From a virus: a DNA stretch of 40,333 bases. This document shows positions 7,191 through 23,990 of this stretch, in pieces (the stretch's first letter is position 1; each line of letters begins with the position of its first letter). The notes under the pieces are model-generated. The model was not told the origin of the DNA. It saw nothing but the letters and a program-made list of their open reading frames with translations, and did no database searches. The stretch covers positions 1 through 40,333 of IMG/VR virus record IMGVR_UViG_3300044522_000078; one strand, 5' to 3'. The position numbers and the translations under genes were made by a program.

Positions 7191-10100
7191 ATGGCAGAAA
7201 ATACAGTAAATATTGGTATTAACGTATCCGATAATGGTACAACAGCAGGCATCACAAAAAATGTACAGAATTTAAAAGATGTATTAGATCAAGCTGCAGC
7301 ATCGGCTACTAAGATAGGTTCTGGTACTCCTACTGCGGGAAGTGCTACTACTAGTCGTATTACTGCAGCCAGTGCTCCTTCTAGTATGTCTTTTGGAGAA
7401 CGTAGAGAGTATGGTACTTCAAGAGCGGTAGGTGGAGGTACAGGGGCTGAAGCTAGGGATTTTGCTAAGGAATCCGCAGGCTTAGGTGGAGTAGTACGCC
7501 TATACGCAGTATTTGCAGCTAATATTTATGCAGTAAGTACTGCATTCGAAGTTTTAAGTAAAGCTAATGCAGCTGACAGAATGATAAAAGCTTCTGAAAT
7601 GCTTAGTATACAGATGGGGGCTAATCTTAAAAATATTAGTAAAAATTTACAAGAAGCTACAGATTATTCTTTAAGTTTTCAAGAAGCTACCCAATTCACT
7701 AATATGGGTATTGCTGCAGGTATTGCGGGGAAACAAATTGAAAATTTAACTAGAATTGCTAAAGGTGCCGCATCAGCACTTGGCAGAGATACGGGTGAAT
7801 CTATCAGACGTATTATTACAGGTACTGCTAAACAAGAACAAGAAATTTTAGATGAATTAGGTATCTTTGTTAAAGCCAAAGATGCTTACAAAGAATATGC
7901 TGCAAAATTCGATATTAAAGGTGGTGCAGACGCTTTAAGTGCTCAGCAAAAAGTTTCTGCTTATGCAAATGCTGTAGAAAAAGCAGGAGAAAAGTGGAAA
8001 GCATTCGCAGATATTCCTGATCCTTTTAGTAAGTTTAAAGCCAAAGGTTCCGAGGCACTACAAGAATTATTAAGTAATATTAATAAATTAATAACACCTA
8101 TAATATCTTTCTTAGCAGAATCTAGCGATAGAATTAAAGCCATAATGGTATTAATATCTGTCTTGTTAGTTAGAAGAGCGCTACCAGAATTAAAAGGTTT
8201 ATTTACAAATCTATTTACTTTTGACGCAGCTCAAGCTAAAGCAGCAGGTGACGTAGCCAGACTAACGGCGGTAAAACAGTATGCGGATATTACTTCTGCA
8301 TTGGAAGCTAAACAAGCAGAACGTGCAGCTTTAATGAATAGACCTACCAGCAGTACAGTAGCACAAGCAGTGGGAGGTTTAGCTTCTGTTAAAGGAGTAC
8401 CCGGAGGTATTAATGTAGCTTCCCTATCTTCAGCTATTGCTGCTAAAGATTTAGTTACATATACTTCTATACATGGTATACAAACAGAAATAGCTAGAGA
8501 TATAGCCAAACAATTGGCTTTAGAAGCAGATAAAACAGGTTTGATACAAAAACAAATTGATTTAGGTATACTATCTAAAGCTGCAACAGTAGATAATATA
8601 ATCTTAGGTAAAGAATCTATTATAGTTTCCGAAAAGCTTCTGTTAGAAGCTAAGAGTAAGGCAATAGTAGAGGCCGAAACTTTAGCGTTACAAACCAAAC
8701 AATTAACTTTATCTAAAGAATTAACAGCTATGGGCGCTGCGGGAGGGAAAGTACCCTTAGGCCCAACTGGAGGAGCTCCTACAACTGCAGGAACTCCTGT
8801 GACTCCTATTGCTAGCGCAGCTGGAGCCATAGCAGCAACTAAGGCTGAAGATGATCTAGCAGCAGCCCGTCTTAGATCCGGAGCAGCTGCAGGAGTATCC
8901 GGAGCAGCTGCTACAGGATTAGTAGTAGCTACTACAAGGGTAACAGTAGCTACTGTAGAAGCAGTAACTATGACTCAAGCATTTAATATGGCTTTAGCAA
9001 AAAGTGCTGCAGCTCATGAGAGATTAGCTACAACTATGGGGTTGGGTACTATAGCAAGCCTAAGAATAATGGGGAGTGTACTAGCTCAATCCTTTATGAG
9101 TATACTCAAATGGGAAGCAGGTATAGGAGCAGCAGCTGTAACAGCTACAGTATTTGGAAATGCCGTAGTATTTGCGGGAGTAGCTGTAGGTACATTAGCT
9201 AAAGCATTTATGCAATTTTTAGGCCCTATAATGTTAGTATGGGCTGCCTGGGATATATTCGGCGATAAAATCAAAGAACTATTAGGTATTAGTACTGACC
9301 TTACAAAAAAGCAAGAAGAATTAGACAAACAAAACAAAACTAGTAATGAAACTATAGGATTAATGGGGGCCTCACTTGACTTATTAAATACCAAACGTAA
9401 AGACCAGATTCAAACTTATGAAGATTTAGCAGCCGCTCATAGAATAGAAGCATCAGCTATGCAAGAAGCAAGAGCTGCTTTTGATGCTGCATCCAAAGCT
9501 GAATCAGACGTAACTAAACAATCTTTATTAGATGCTGCTAAAGCTGCTGCTGCCAAAAGAAACGATGTATTTAGTGAACGTGCTTATTTCTTTGAGCAAT
9601 TGGCTAATAATACTGAACTAACAGAAAGTCAGAGAAAAGAATACAAGGAGCAAGCAGTTTTATTCCAGAATTTTGCAAATGGTAGAATAGCAATGTTGGA
9701 TAAAATAAAGACTGCCGAAGATGCTGCAGGGGGTGCTAGGGCTAATAGAGATTATCTTAGAAGCCAGAACTCACCTGTAGCTTCCGAACAAGCAAATACT
9801 AAAGTAGTAGCTGCAGATAAGGAAGCTGCAGAAGCGAGAAATAGATTAACTGATTCTACTAAAGAGCTAGATGCCGCTGGTGTAAAACTTTTAGATAATA
9901 ATAAAGCGCGATTAGAACAATCTCAATCTTTAGACGCTGCTACTTTAAAAAGCTCTGCCGTAATTACAAAAGGTTGGGAAGATGTAGAAAAACGTAGAAA
10001 AGAAATAGCAGATCCAACATCTAAAATAAAAGATGTTAAAGTTGAAGAAATGAGAACTAACTTAGTAAAGTTGTTCGATATGACTGGTAGTGTAATGCAG

Positions 10101-12188
10101 CAAGAAGGTCGTCGTAAGATAATATTAGACTCTCTAACTGATGCTCAGAAAAATACTGTAGAGGGTACTAAATCACATGCTAAAGCAGTTTTACTATTAA
10201 ATATATATACTGCCTCGTTAGAAAAAAATGATAAAGATTTAATTAAAACATTAGCAGATGTAAAAGATGCTATGGACGAGCTATTCGGAGCTGTTGAAAA
10301 ATCACTAAAACAAGCCCCTTTCAGAGCCTATACGGATGCTGCTGAAGCTGGTTTTATTAAGTTAAAGGCTGAAATTAATAAAACTGGTCTAGACATAAAA
10401 CGTACAGATATGGAAATAGCAAATATTTCAGCAATAGATGCTAGAATTAAATCAATTCAAGGTTACTCAAATGCATTACAAATTGCAGCCTTGAATAAAG
10501 CAAGAAATGATAAAGCAGACCTAGAATTTACTAATGCAAATAAAACCGCTCAGTTAGAGTATGATAGAATAATAAGTAAAAAAGATCAAGAAGGCGATCC
10601 TAAAGCAAGAAAGCTTGCTAACGACGCAGCTTTAGTTGCACTTAATCTAGCAAAAGAAACTGCAGACTTAAATAAAAAAGCAGCACTTGCTGGCAATGTA
10701 AGTGTAAATATTAATGATAAAATAGCTGTATCCTTAGCAGTAATTGGAAAAAGATATGAAGAAATTGACCGCACAATATCTGTAATTATTGCAAAAAATA
10801 ATGCTACCCTAACTTTAGACAAAGCTAGGGTAGATGCACTATCTCAACTCAATGCTTACTCCGAAACAGGGCTAGCACTTAGAACCCGTTCATTAGAGGC
10901 TGCTAAAATAGAATCAGATTATCTACAAGCCACATCCCAAGCGCAGAAAGATAAAGATAAAGCTCAAACAGAGTTAAATGCTAAAATACAAGACAGTACT
11001 AAATTAACAGAAGAAGAAAAAATAGCGCAGGATGAGATAAAAAGTATATACGATACAAAAATAGCTTTAGCTATTATATCAAATAAACTAGCGCAGGAAA
11101 CTTTAAAAATATCTACAGAAACTAAATTGAATCTAGCTGCCCAAAATGAACTCGTAGAAAAACAGAACTTTGCACTTAGCCAATTAGAAACATTAAAAGC
11201 AAGAGAACTAATAACTAATGACGAGTACTTAGCCAAGAAGAAATTATTATCACTAGCTAGTTTAGAACAAGCCGCAGATAGGGAAAAGGGGCTAGCTATT
11301 AAAGCTCTTACGGCAGATTTAGTACCATTAGGCGAAAAATTAACAGCATTAAGCATAGTAGGTGCTGATACTACAGCACTAGATAACGAAGTTAAAGCAA
11401 CAAGAGCTGCAACAACTGCCAAGTTAGAAGGTATAGATAGAGTAAAAGCGGCTAAAGTAGATCAAGCTAAATGGGATGCTAATCAAAATGAACGTCAAAT
11501 AGGATACACTGAAACTTTTAAAACCGCTTTTAGTTCTATGAGCGATGCAGTTGCAGAATTTGCTAAAACTGGTAAACTAAACTTTAAGAGCCTAATTGAC
11601 GATATGCTAGCCAATTTGATAAAGCTTGAAATGAATATGGCGATGAAGAAGATGGTAGGAGAAGGAGGGTTCGGAGGATTAGCTACTAAAGCTATTGGCT
11701 ATTTATTTGGAGCACCTGCAGTACCTAGCGGTAGTTTCGATACTATGCCGGGCTCGGGTGCTGGTAGCGATCCTCGTATGAACAATGCAAAAGGTGGTGC
11801 TTTCGACGGCGGAATCAAAGCTTTCGCAATGGGCGGAGCATTTGCCAATTCCATCGTAAGTTCGCCAACTATATTCAAGTTCGCCAGCGGAACTGGCCTC
11901 ATGGGAGAAGCAGGCCCTGAAGCGATCATGCCTCTAAAACGCGACTCTAATGGCAATTTAGGTGTACGCGCAGGTAGTAATAACAGTGGTGGAAATGTAG
12001 AAATAGTAGTTAATAACTATGGTAATCAACAAGCAACTACTAAGGAATCTACCGATAGTAGGGGTAATAGAAAAGTAGAAGTCATGGTTGGTGATATGAC
12101 TGCGGGAGAAATTAACCGCAGTGGAAGTAGTTCACAAAAATCAATTCAAAGTACTTATGGATTACAACCAGCACTAATTAGGAGATAA
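7191..12188 (+). CDS. Tape measure protein (1665 aa)
   Basis: The protein sets tail length and is ejected with the DNA. I place the start at ATG 7191, which follows AGGAG; the frame stays open upstream to 7107, but that stretch holds the promoter. The protein is very long and mostly helical, with Ala/Lys/Glu-rich coiled-coil stretches. It has two hydrophobic segments (about residues 317-332 and a long one at 643-690) that may help cross the inner membrane. The C-terminus has a Gly-rich segment and then the hallmark G-E-A-G-P-E-A-I-M-P-L near residue 1575, common at tape measure ends. At about 1.5 angstrom per residue the tail would be near 250 nm; this is a rule-of-thumb estimate. No peptidase or lysozyme motif was noticed. 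Confidence 0.92.
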   Translation: MAENTVNIGINVSDNGTTAGITKNVQNLKDVLDQAAASATKIGSGTPTAGSATTSRITAASAPSSMSFGERREYGTSRAVGGGTGAEARDFAKESAGLGGVVRLYAVFAANIYAVSTAFEVLSKANAADRMIKASEMLSIQMGANLKNISKNLQEATDYSLSFQEATQFTNMGIAAGIAGKQIENLTRIAKGAASALGRDTGESIRRIITGTAKQEQEILDELGIFVKAKDAYKEYAAKFDIKGGADALSAQQKVSAYANAVEKAGEKWKAFADIPDPFSKFKAKGSEALQELLSNINKLITPIISFLAESSDRIKAIMVLISVLLVRRALPELKGLFTNLFTFDAAQAKAAGDVARLTAVKQYADITSALEAKQAERAALMNRPTSSTVAQAVGGLASVKGVPGGINVASLSSAIAAKDLVTYTSIHGIQTEIARDIAKQLALEADKTGLIQKQIDLGILSKAATVDNIILGKESIIVSEKLLLEAKSKAIVEAETLALQTKQLTLSKELTAMGAAGGKVPLGPTGGAPTTAGTPVTPIASAAGAIAATKAEDDLAAARLRSGAAAGVSGAAATGLVVATTRVTVATVEAVTMTQAFNMALAKSAAAHERLATTMGLGTIASLRIMGSVLAQSFMSILKWEAGIGAAAVTATVFGNAVVFAGVAVGTLAKAFMQFLGPIMLVWAAWDIFGDKIKELLGISTDLTKKQEELDKQNKTSNETIGLMGASLDLLNTKRKDQIQTYEDLAAAHRIEASAMQEARAAFDAASKAESDVTKQSLLDAAKAAAAKRNDVFSERAYFFEQLANNTELTESQRKEYKEQAVLFQNFANGRIAMLDKIKTAEDAAGGARANRDYLRSQNSPVASEQANTKVVAADKEAAEARNRLTDSTKELDAAGVKLLDNNKARLEQSQSLDAATLKSSAVITKGWEDVEKRRKEIADPTSKIKDVKVEEMRTNLVKLFDMTGSVMQQEGRRKIILDSLTDAQKNTVEGTKSHAKAVLLLNIYTASLEKNDKDLIKTLADVKDAMDELFGAVEKSLKQAPFRAYTDAAEAGFIKLKAEINKTGLDIKRTDMEIANISAIDARIKSIQGYSNALQIAALNKARNDKADLEFTNANKTAQLEYDRIISKKDQEGDPKARKLANDAALVALNLAKETADLNKKAALAGNVSVNINDKIAVSLAVIGKRYEEIDRTISVIIAKNNATLTLDKARVDALSQLNAYSETGLALRTRSLEAAKIESDYLQATSQAQKDKDKAQTELNAKIQDSTKLTEEEKIAQDEIKSIYDTKIALAIISNKLAQETLKISTETKLNLAAQNELVEKQNFALSQLETLKARELITNDEYLAKKKLLSLASLEQAADREKGLAIKALTADLVPLGEKLTALSIVGADTTALDNEVKATRAATTAKLEGIDRVKAAKVDQAKWDANQNERQIGYTETFKTAFSSMSDAVAEFAKTGKLNFKSLIDDMLANLIKLEMNMAMKKMVGEGGFGGLATKAIGYLFGAPAVPSGSFDTMPGSGAGSDPRMNNAKGGAFDGGIKAFAMGGAFANSIVSSPTIFKFASGTGLMGEAGPEAIMPLKRDSNGNLGVRAGSNNSGGNVEIVVNNYGNQQATTKESTDSRGNRKVEVMVGDMTAGEINRSGSSSQKSIQSTYGLQPALIRR

Positions 12189-12189
12189 T

Positions 12190-12576
12190 ATGGCGTATTC
12201 GTACTCATGGGCAGGAACTGGATTACCGCAAAACCCTCAGAAGGGGTTTTCGGAAACAGGAGGAGTTTTAGTAATTAGGACTCCTACTGACCAGGGCCCT
12301 GCAAAAATGCGATATAGAGGTGCTAAACCTCAAGTATTAAGTATAAGTTTTTTAATGACTAGCGCCCAAGTAGTTCTCCTAGAAGCTTTTGTAAAAGATA
12401 CTATTAAGGGTACGGCACGTTTTGGATTTCCGCACCCTAGACTAATTACTGCACTAGGAGCACCTCTTATGGTAGAAGTAAGAATGGTTCCACAAGGTAG
12501 CGGAGATTACTATAATTTAACATATACAGCTCCAGGTTATTGGAATGTAGCATTACAATTGGAAGTACTACCATGA
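12190..12576 (+). CDS. Minor tail / tip protein, lambda gpM-like position
   Basis: This 128-residue beta-rich protein starts one base after the tape measure stop (TAATATG) and follows GGAG. It lies where lambda gpM (or a distal tail protein) is encoded. It contains a G-A-K-P-Q-V-L-S-I-S-F strand, a helix, the segment G-T-A-R-F-G-F-P-H-P-R, and an aromatic end (Y-W-N-V-A-L-Q-L-E-V). Proteins of this size and position form the ring linking the tube to the tip. Its stop overlaps the next start (ATGA), so the two are probably made in equal amounts. The role is inferred from order. Confidence 0.6.
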   Translation: MAYSYSWAGTGLPQNPQKGFSETGGVLVIRTPTDQGPAKMRYRGAKPQVLSISFLMTSAQVVLLEAFVKDTIKGTARFGFPHPRLITALGAPLMVEVRMVPQGSGDYYNLTYTAPGYWNVALQLEVLP

Positions 12577-13258
12577 GTCGCTTGACCTCACTGTCCCCAG
12601 AAGCTATCCTTGCTATATTTTCTCCGGATGCAGATAGTGACCTATTCATGCTAGTTACTATCTATGATCCTAATCCTGTTACGGTGTCCGCAGGAAGTTT
12701 TATAGTAGGTAAAACCTATAGTATTCTTAGTGTAGGTACTACTGATTTCACAAATACCAGCATAGGTGCTATCAGTAATGCCGTAGGAACTATATTTAGA
12801 GCTACTGGAGTAGGTACTGGTACTGGTACAGCATCAGATATTGTAGCTATGCGTTTGTGCGATGGATATACTAAACGTATATCTGAAACTGCTGATGAAG
12901 TTATTTATGGAGTAACCAGTAGGGGTAATGATTTTACATTTTTACCGATACAAATTACTTTGCCTCAGGAAGACGAAGCTCAAGCTCCTAAATGTACTAT
13001 AACTTTAAACGATGTTACAAGGCACGTTACACCTTTAATTAGAAGTCTTACAGCATCTCCTAAAGTATTGTTAGAACTAGTTTTATCTAAAAACCCTACA
13101 ACCCTAAATAGGGTTGAAGTATCTTTTTCGGGATTATATATAACTAACTTTACGTATAATGCAGATTCAGTTGTAGCTACTCTAGCAATGACTGATTATG
13201 AACGGGAACCCTTTCCAATGCATACATTTTCTCCTAAATACTTTCCAGGATTATTCTA

Positions 13259-13259
<1 letters not shown>
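12573..13259 (+). CDS. Tail-tip protein, lambda gpL-like slot (DUF1833-type) with inserted domain
   Basis: I chose ATG 12573, overlapping the upstream stop, giving 228 residues; the frame remains open upstream to a TTG at 12540 with no ribosome site. Residues ~1-33 and ~92-228 resemble DUF1833 tail proteins (I-Y-D-P, then L-C-D-G-Y, F-x-F-L-P-I-Q-I-T-L-P, ITLNDV, and V-L-L-E-L-V-L-S). That group lies at the tail tip next to the K/I/J proteins. Residues ~36-91 are an extra Gly/Thr-rich module: G-K-T-Y-S-I, then G-T-T-D-F, I-G-A, F-x-A-T-G and G-T-G-T-A. I have seen that short motif scattered through phage structural proteins, so this is probably a domain insertion. The stop overlaps the next start by one base (TAATG). 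Confidence 0.7.
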
Positions 13260-21660
<8,401 letters not shown>

Positions 21661-21664
<4 letters not shown>

Positions 21665-21999
21665 CATACGGACTACAGATATTCGATTCTGTAGGTACTA
21701 AAACTTTCGATTCCACAACCGCCGCTGGCGGTTGTGTAGTTGATATGGTACCTCTTATCATTAATAGTGGTACAGGAAGCGTATATAATACAGGTACTCA
21801 GACAGGTATGCAATATAAAACATACCCCGATTTCGCAGGAAGAACTGCGTATGTTATATTAATATCCGGATACGCAAATAATACATCTCCTGTAGTAGAC
21901 TATGATCTAGGATATCCTAGAGTAACTTTTTATCCTTTTAGTACGGCTGGTTATAGTACCGCGTATCCTCCTGAAGTTTATATGGTATTTGTACTATGA
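21661..21999 (+). CDS. Small tail-tip-associated protein, M-T-Y-G-L family, copy 1
   Basis: This 112-residue protein starts inside the stop of the giant tip gene (ATGA) and begins M-T-Y-G-L-Q-I-F-D. The next gene starts in the same way (M-T-Y-G-L-K-I-D-N), so the two are probably distant paralogues sharing an N-terminal strand. The body is beta-rich with many Tyr, Pro and Thr residues and no membrane segment. I recall small phage proteins with this start (DUF6453-like) encoded beside J-type proteins; the exact function is unknown. Position suggests a tip accessory or cap protein. Translation is coupled on both sides by ATGA overlaps. Confidence 0.6.
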
Positions 22000-23066
22000 C
22001 ATACGGTCTTAAAATAGATAACTCTTTAGGAAAATTAGTTCTTTCTTCAGATGCATTAGGTTATAGATATGTAGGTACTGCCAGTTTAGTATCTTCAGCA
22101 AGTAAATCTGGTACATTTGGTACACTTACGCCTTATGTATATAGCATAACATTACCTGCAGGCGCAGTGTATCCTATAGTAGGTATAAAATTAACTCCGA
22201 ATTCTCTTGTTAATGTATATTCTGTATCTAATGTTCAGCAAGCTACATCCCTAACATATATTTATGGATATGCAGGAGCCAAAAGAGCGGTAGATACTAG
22301 TACAGGTAATATATATTTTAATTCTGATAGCCTTTCAGGTGGTTTAGTATACGGTCAAAACTATGGTATATTAACAGTTAGAAATAACTGTATCTACGAA
22401 GGAGAAAAGATTGTATATGGATTAGAGTATCAGGCTTCCCCCCCAGGATATAGAGCAGTTTATCCACCTACTAATGGCAGTAAACCCGCATCATATATTC
22501 CCACTACTTCAAAATTAGTTATAACAGTTGATTCTATTAGTACGGCTACTAACTATAGAAATTACTCTGCTTTAACCTTCTCTGTGCCTACAGTATACGC
22601 CTTTTGCCCCTATGTTAATTCTGATGGTAATTCAGGGTATGGTTTAAATTTATATGATTCCTCAGGTACTAATCTAACTTTTAGTTCTAATAAACTACCT
22701 ATGTCTATCAATCAAACTAGAGATTTTGCATATGCTACTACGTTTAAAAGTGACGGTTATGGATCTTTTAATAATGGTTCAGACCTTTATACGACGGGAC
22801 AATCTATGTCTTGGAATAATATAACTAATCCTGTAATGCTAGTAGGGCAAGGATTAGGCAGTGTAATATGCGAAAGACAGTCTATAAACCCAGGAGAAAT
22901 TATATTTGAAGAGAATTTTGGATGGATGTATATAGGCAGTACCTTAATGAGAATGCCCTATAGAGTAAATCAATCATCTTTTACTTATGATACCTCCTTG
23001 GATAGTGTAGATGTTAATGTATCCCCGGTAAGAACAATAATAGTTGATGGTACTAATTTTACATAA
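21996..23066 (+). CDS. Tail-tip-associated protein, M-T-Y-G-L family, copy 2
   Basis: This 356-residue protein begins in the stop codon of copy 1 (ATGA). After the shared M-T-Y-G-L start it is a long beta-rich protein with many Tyr, Ser and Gly residues, including L-V-Y-G-Q-N-Y-G-I-L and G-W-M-Y-I-G-S-T near the end. No catalytic motif or coiled coil is visible. It is probably an elongated structural or adhesin protein at the tail tip. It is three times longer than copy 1, so any homology would be confined to the N-terminal part and fold. Function beyond virion association is a guess. Confidence 0.55.
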   Translation: MTYGLKIDNSLGKLVLSSDALGYRYVGTASLVSSASKSGTFGTLTPYVYSITLPAGAVYPIVGIKLTPNSLVNVYSVSNVQQATSLTYIYGYAGAKRAVDTSTGNIYFNSDSLSGGLVYGQNYGILTVRNNCIYEGEKIVYGLEYQASPPGYRAVYPPTNGSKPASYIPTTSKLVITVDSISTATNYRNYSALTFSVPTVYAFCPYVNSDGNSGYGLNLYDSSGTNLTFSSNKLPMSINQTRDFAYATTFKSDGYGSFNNGSDLYTTGQSMSWNNITNPVMLVGQGLGSVICERQSINPGEIIFEENFGWMYIGSTLMRMPYRVNQSSFTYDTSLDSVDVNVSPVRTIIVDGTNFT

Positions 23067-23075
23067 AGGAACAAA

Positions 23076-23459
23076 ATGGCTTTAATTAAAGATTATCCTA
23101 CACAATTCGGGGTAACTGCAAATTATCATAAAATAACTAAAATTGAGTTCTTAGTTAATAATTTAACAGTTAGTATCATAGTTGCAGTATACGCTACGCA
23201 AGCTGCATATGATACTGGTAGTAGTCCTATATGGAATGAATATGTTGCTATACCTTTTTCACAATTCAAAAGTGATCCTAGACAAGCATTCTATCCATTA
23301 TTAGAAACTTATGTAAATTCTTATCTCACAGGTGCACAGTCATCTTTTACTGGAGACTTAGATATTGCTAATGCTTTAGTACTAAAGCCGTACGAACCTC
23401 CACCCCCCATGCCTGTAATACCTGCACCAGAACCAGCACCACCTGCACCACAGTTTTAA
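23076..23459 (+). CDS. Small structural-region protein with proline-rich tail
   Basis: This 127-residue protein follows AAAGGA at good spacing. It starts M-A-L-I-K-D-Y-P-T-Q-F-G-V-T-A-N-Y-H-K-I, a beginning I associate with small phage proteins in tail-fibre regions. The last ~20 residues are almost all Pro, Ala and Glu, a flexible tail. No enzyme motif is seen. It is the last gene of the tip transcription unit, directly before a strong terminator. Its function is unknown; I infer a tail or fibre accessory role from context. Confidence 0.6.
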   Translation: MALIKDYPTQFGVTANYHKITKIEFLVNNLTVSIIVAVYATQAAYDTGSSPIWNEYVAIPFSQFKSDPRQAFYPLLETYVNSYLTGAQSSFTGDLDIANALVLKPYEPPPPMPVIPAPEPAPPAPQF

Positions 23460-23469
23460 AATTAAAATT

Positions 23470-23500
23470 AAAATTCCAACTCTCGGGTTGGAATTTTTTT
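23470..23500 (+). terminator. Intrinsic terminator ending the tail-tip unit
   Basis: An A/T-flanked stem with CCAAC/GTTGG core (23470-23480 with 23487-23497), TCTCGG loop and a 7-T run. The next promoter starts three bases after the T-run. The core and T-run match the terminator at 28295. Confidence 0.88.
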
Positions 23501-23503
23501 GGT

Positions 23504-23532
23504 TTGACTGTAGAATGCCTGCATGGTATAAT
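23504..23532 (+). promoter_or_regulatory. Extended -10 promoter for fibre cassette 1
   Basis: TTGACT (23504-23509), 17-base spacer ending in TGG, perfect TATAAT (23527-23532). The spacer shares ATGCCT-N-CATG with the promoter at 28328. Expected start of transcription is about 23539, giving a leader of some 57 bases. Confidence 0.85.
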
Positions 23533-23547
23533 AAGGTCAATTAAATT

Positions 23548-23569
23548 AATATTGCCAATATTTTTTGGC
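23548..23569 (+). other. Leader inverted repeats (possible operator or 5' hairpin)
   Basis: A 15-base perfect inverted repeat (AATATTG-C-CAATATT, 23548-23562) overlaps a second hairpin (GCCAA/TTGGC, 23554-23558 with 23565-23569). Both lie about 10-30 bases after the predicted transcription start, where a repressor site or an mRNA-stabilising hairpin could act. Confidence 0.45.
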
Positions 23570-23595
23570 TACTTATATAGCAAAAGGAATATAAT

Positions 23596-23985
23596 ATGGC
23601 TATTAGATTTGTTCACGGAGACACAGCTCCGCAATTGAAATTAACTATTAGTGATAGTGTTGCTGGTTCCGAGCTATCTCTTACTAATTATAATATTAAT
23701 ATGTATGTACGAGTTGCGGGTACTACGCCTGCTACTCCTATTTTAATTAAAACTACTGCTGGTGGGGGTATTGTTAAATCTAATCAAACTACTTTTCCTG
23801 GTGAGTGTGTTGTTAGTTGGGTTGCTGGAGACTTAAACCTAACAGCAGGTAGCTATGAGGCTGAAATTGAATTAATAGGTATGACTGGTACTGTTGCAGC
23901 AGGTATTGTAGAAACAATATACGATTTAGTAAGTTTTTCCGTACGTGCTGAGATGGGACCTAGTGCTGCAGGTGCACTAGGTTAA
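23596..23985 (+). CDS. BppU N-terminal-like fibre/baseplate anchor protein (cassette 1)
   Basis: This 129-residue protein begins A-I-R-F-V-H-G-D-T-A-P-Q-L-K-L-T-I-S-D, the pattern of the BppU N-terminal domain (PF10651-like), in which a G-D-T segment leads into a beta sandwich. Later strands include I-N-M-Y-V-R-V and Y-E-A-E-I-E-L. In lactococcal phages BppU attaches receptor-binding proteins to the baseplate. Here it is the first gene after a promoter and is followed by fibre genes, the same arrangement as the gene at 28426. The start has AAAAGGA upstream. It probably links the adhesins of this cassette to the tail tip. Confidence 0.65.
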   Translation: MAIRFVHGDTAPQLKLTISDSVAGSELSLTNYNINMYVRVAGTTPATPILIKTTAGGGIVKSNQTTFPGECVVSWVAGDLNLTAGSYEAEIELIGMTGTVAAGIVETIYDLVSFSVRAEMGPSAAGALG

Positions 23986-23990
23986 ATAAT

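Noticed and set aside
12540-12572. TTG start at 12540 for the L-slot gene
   Set aside because: No ribosome site; ATG 12573 overlaps the previous stop as ATGA, the coupling style used throughout this region.
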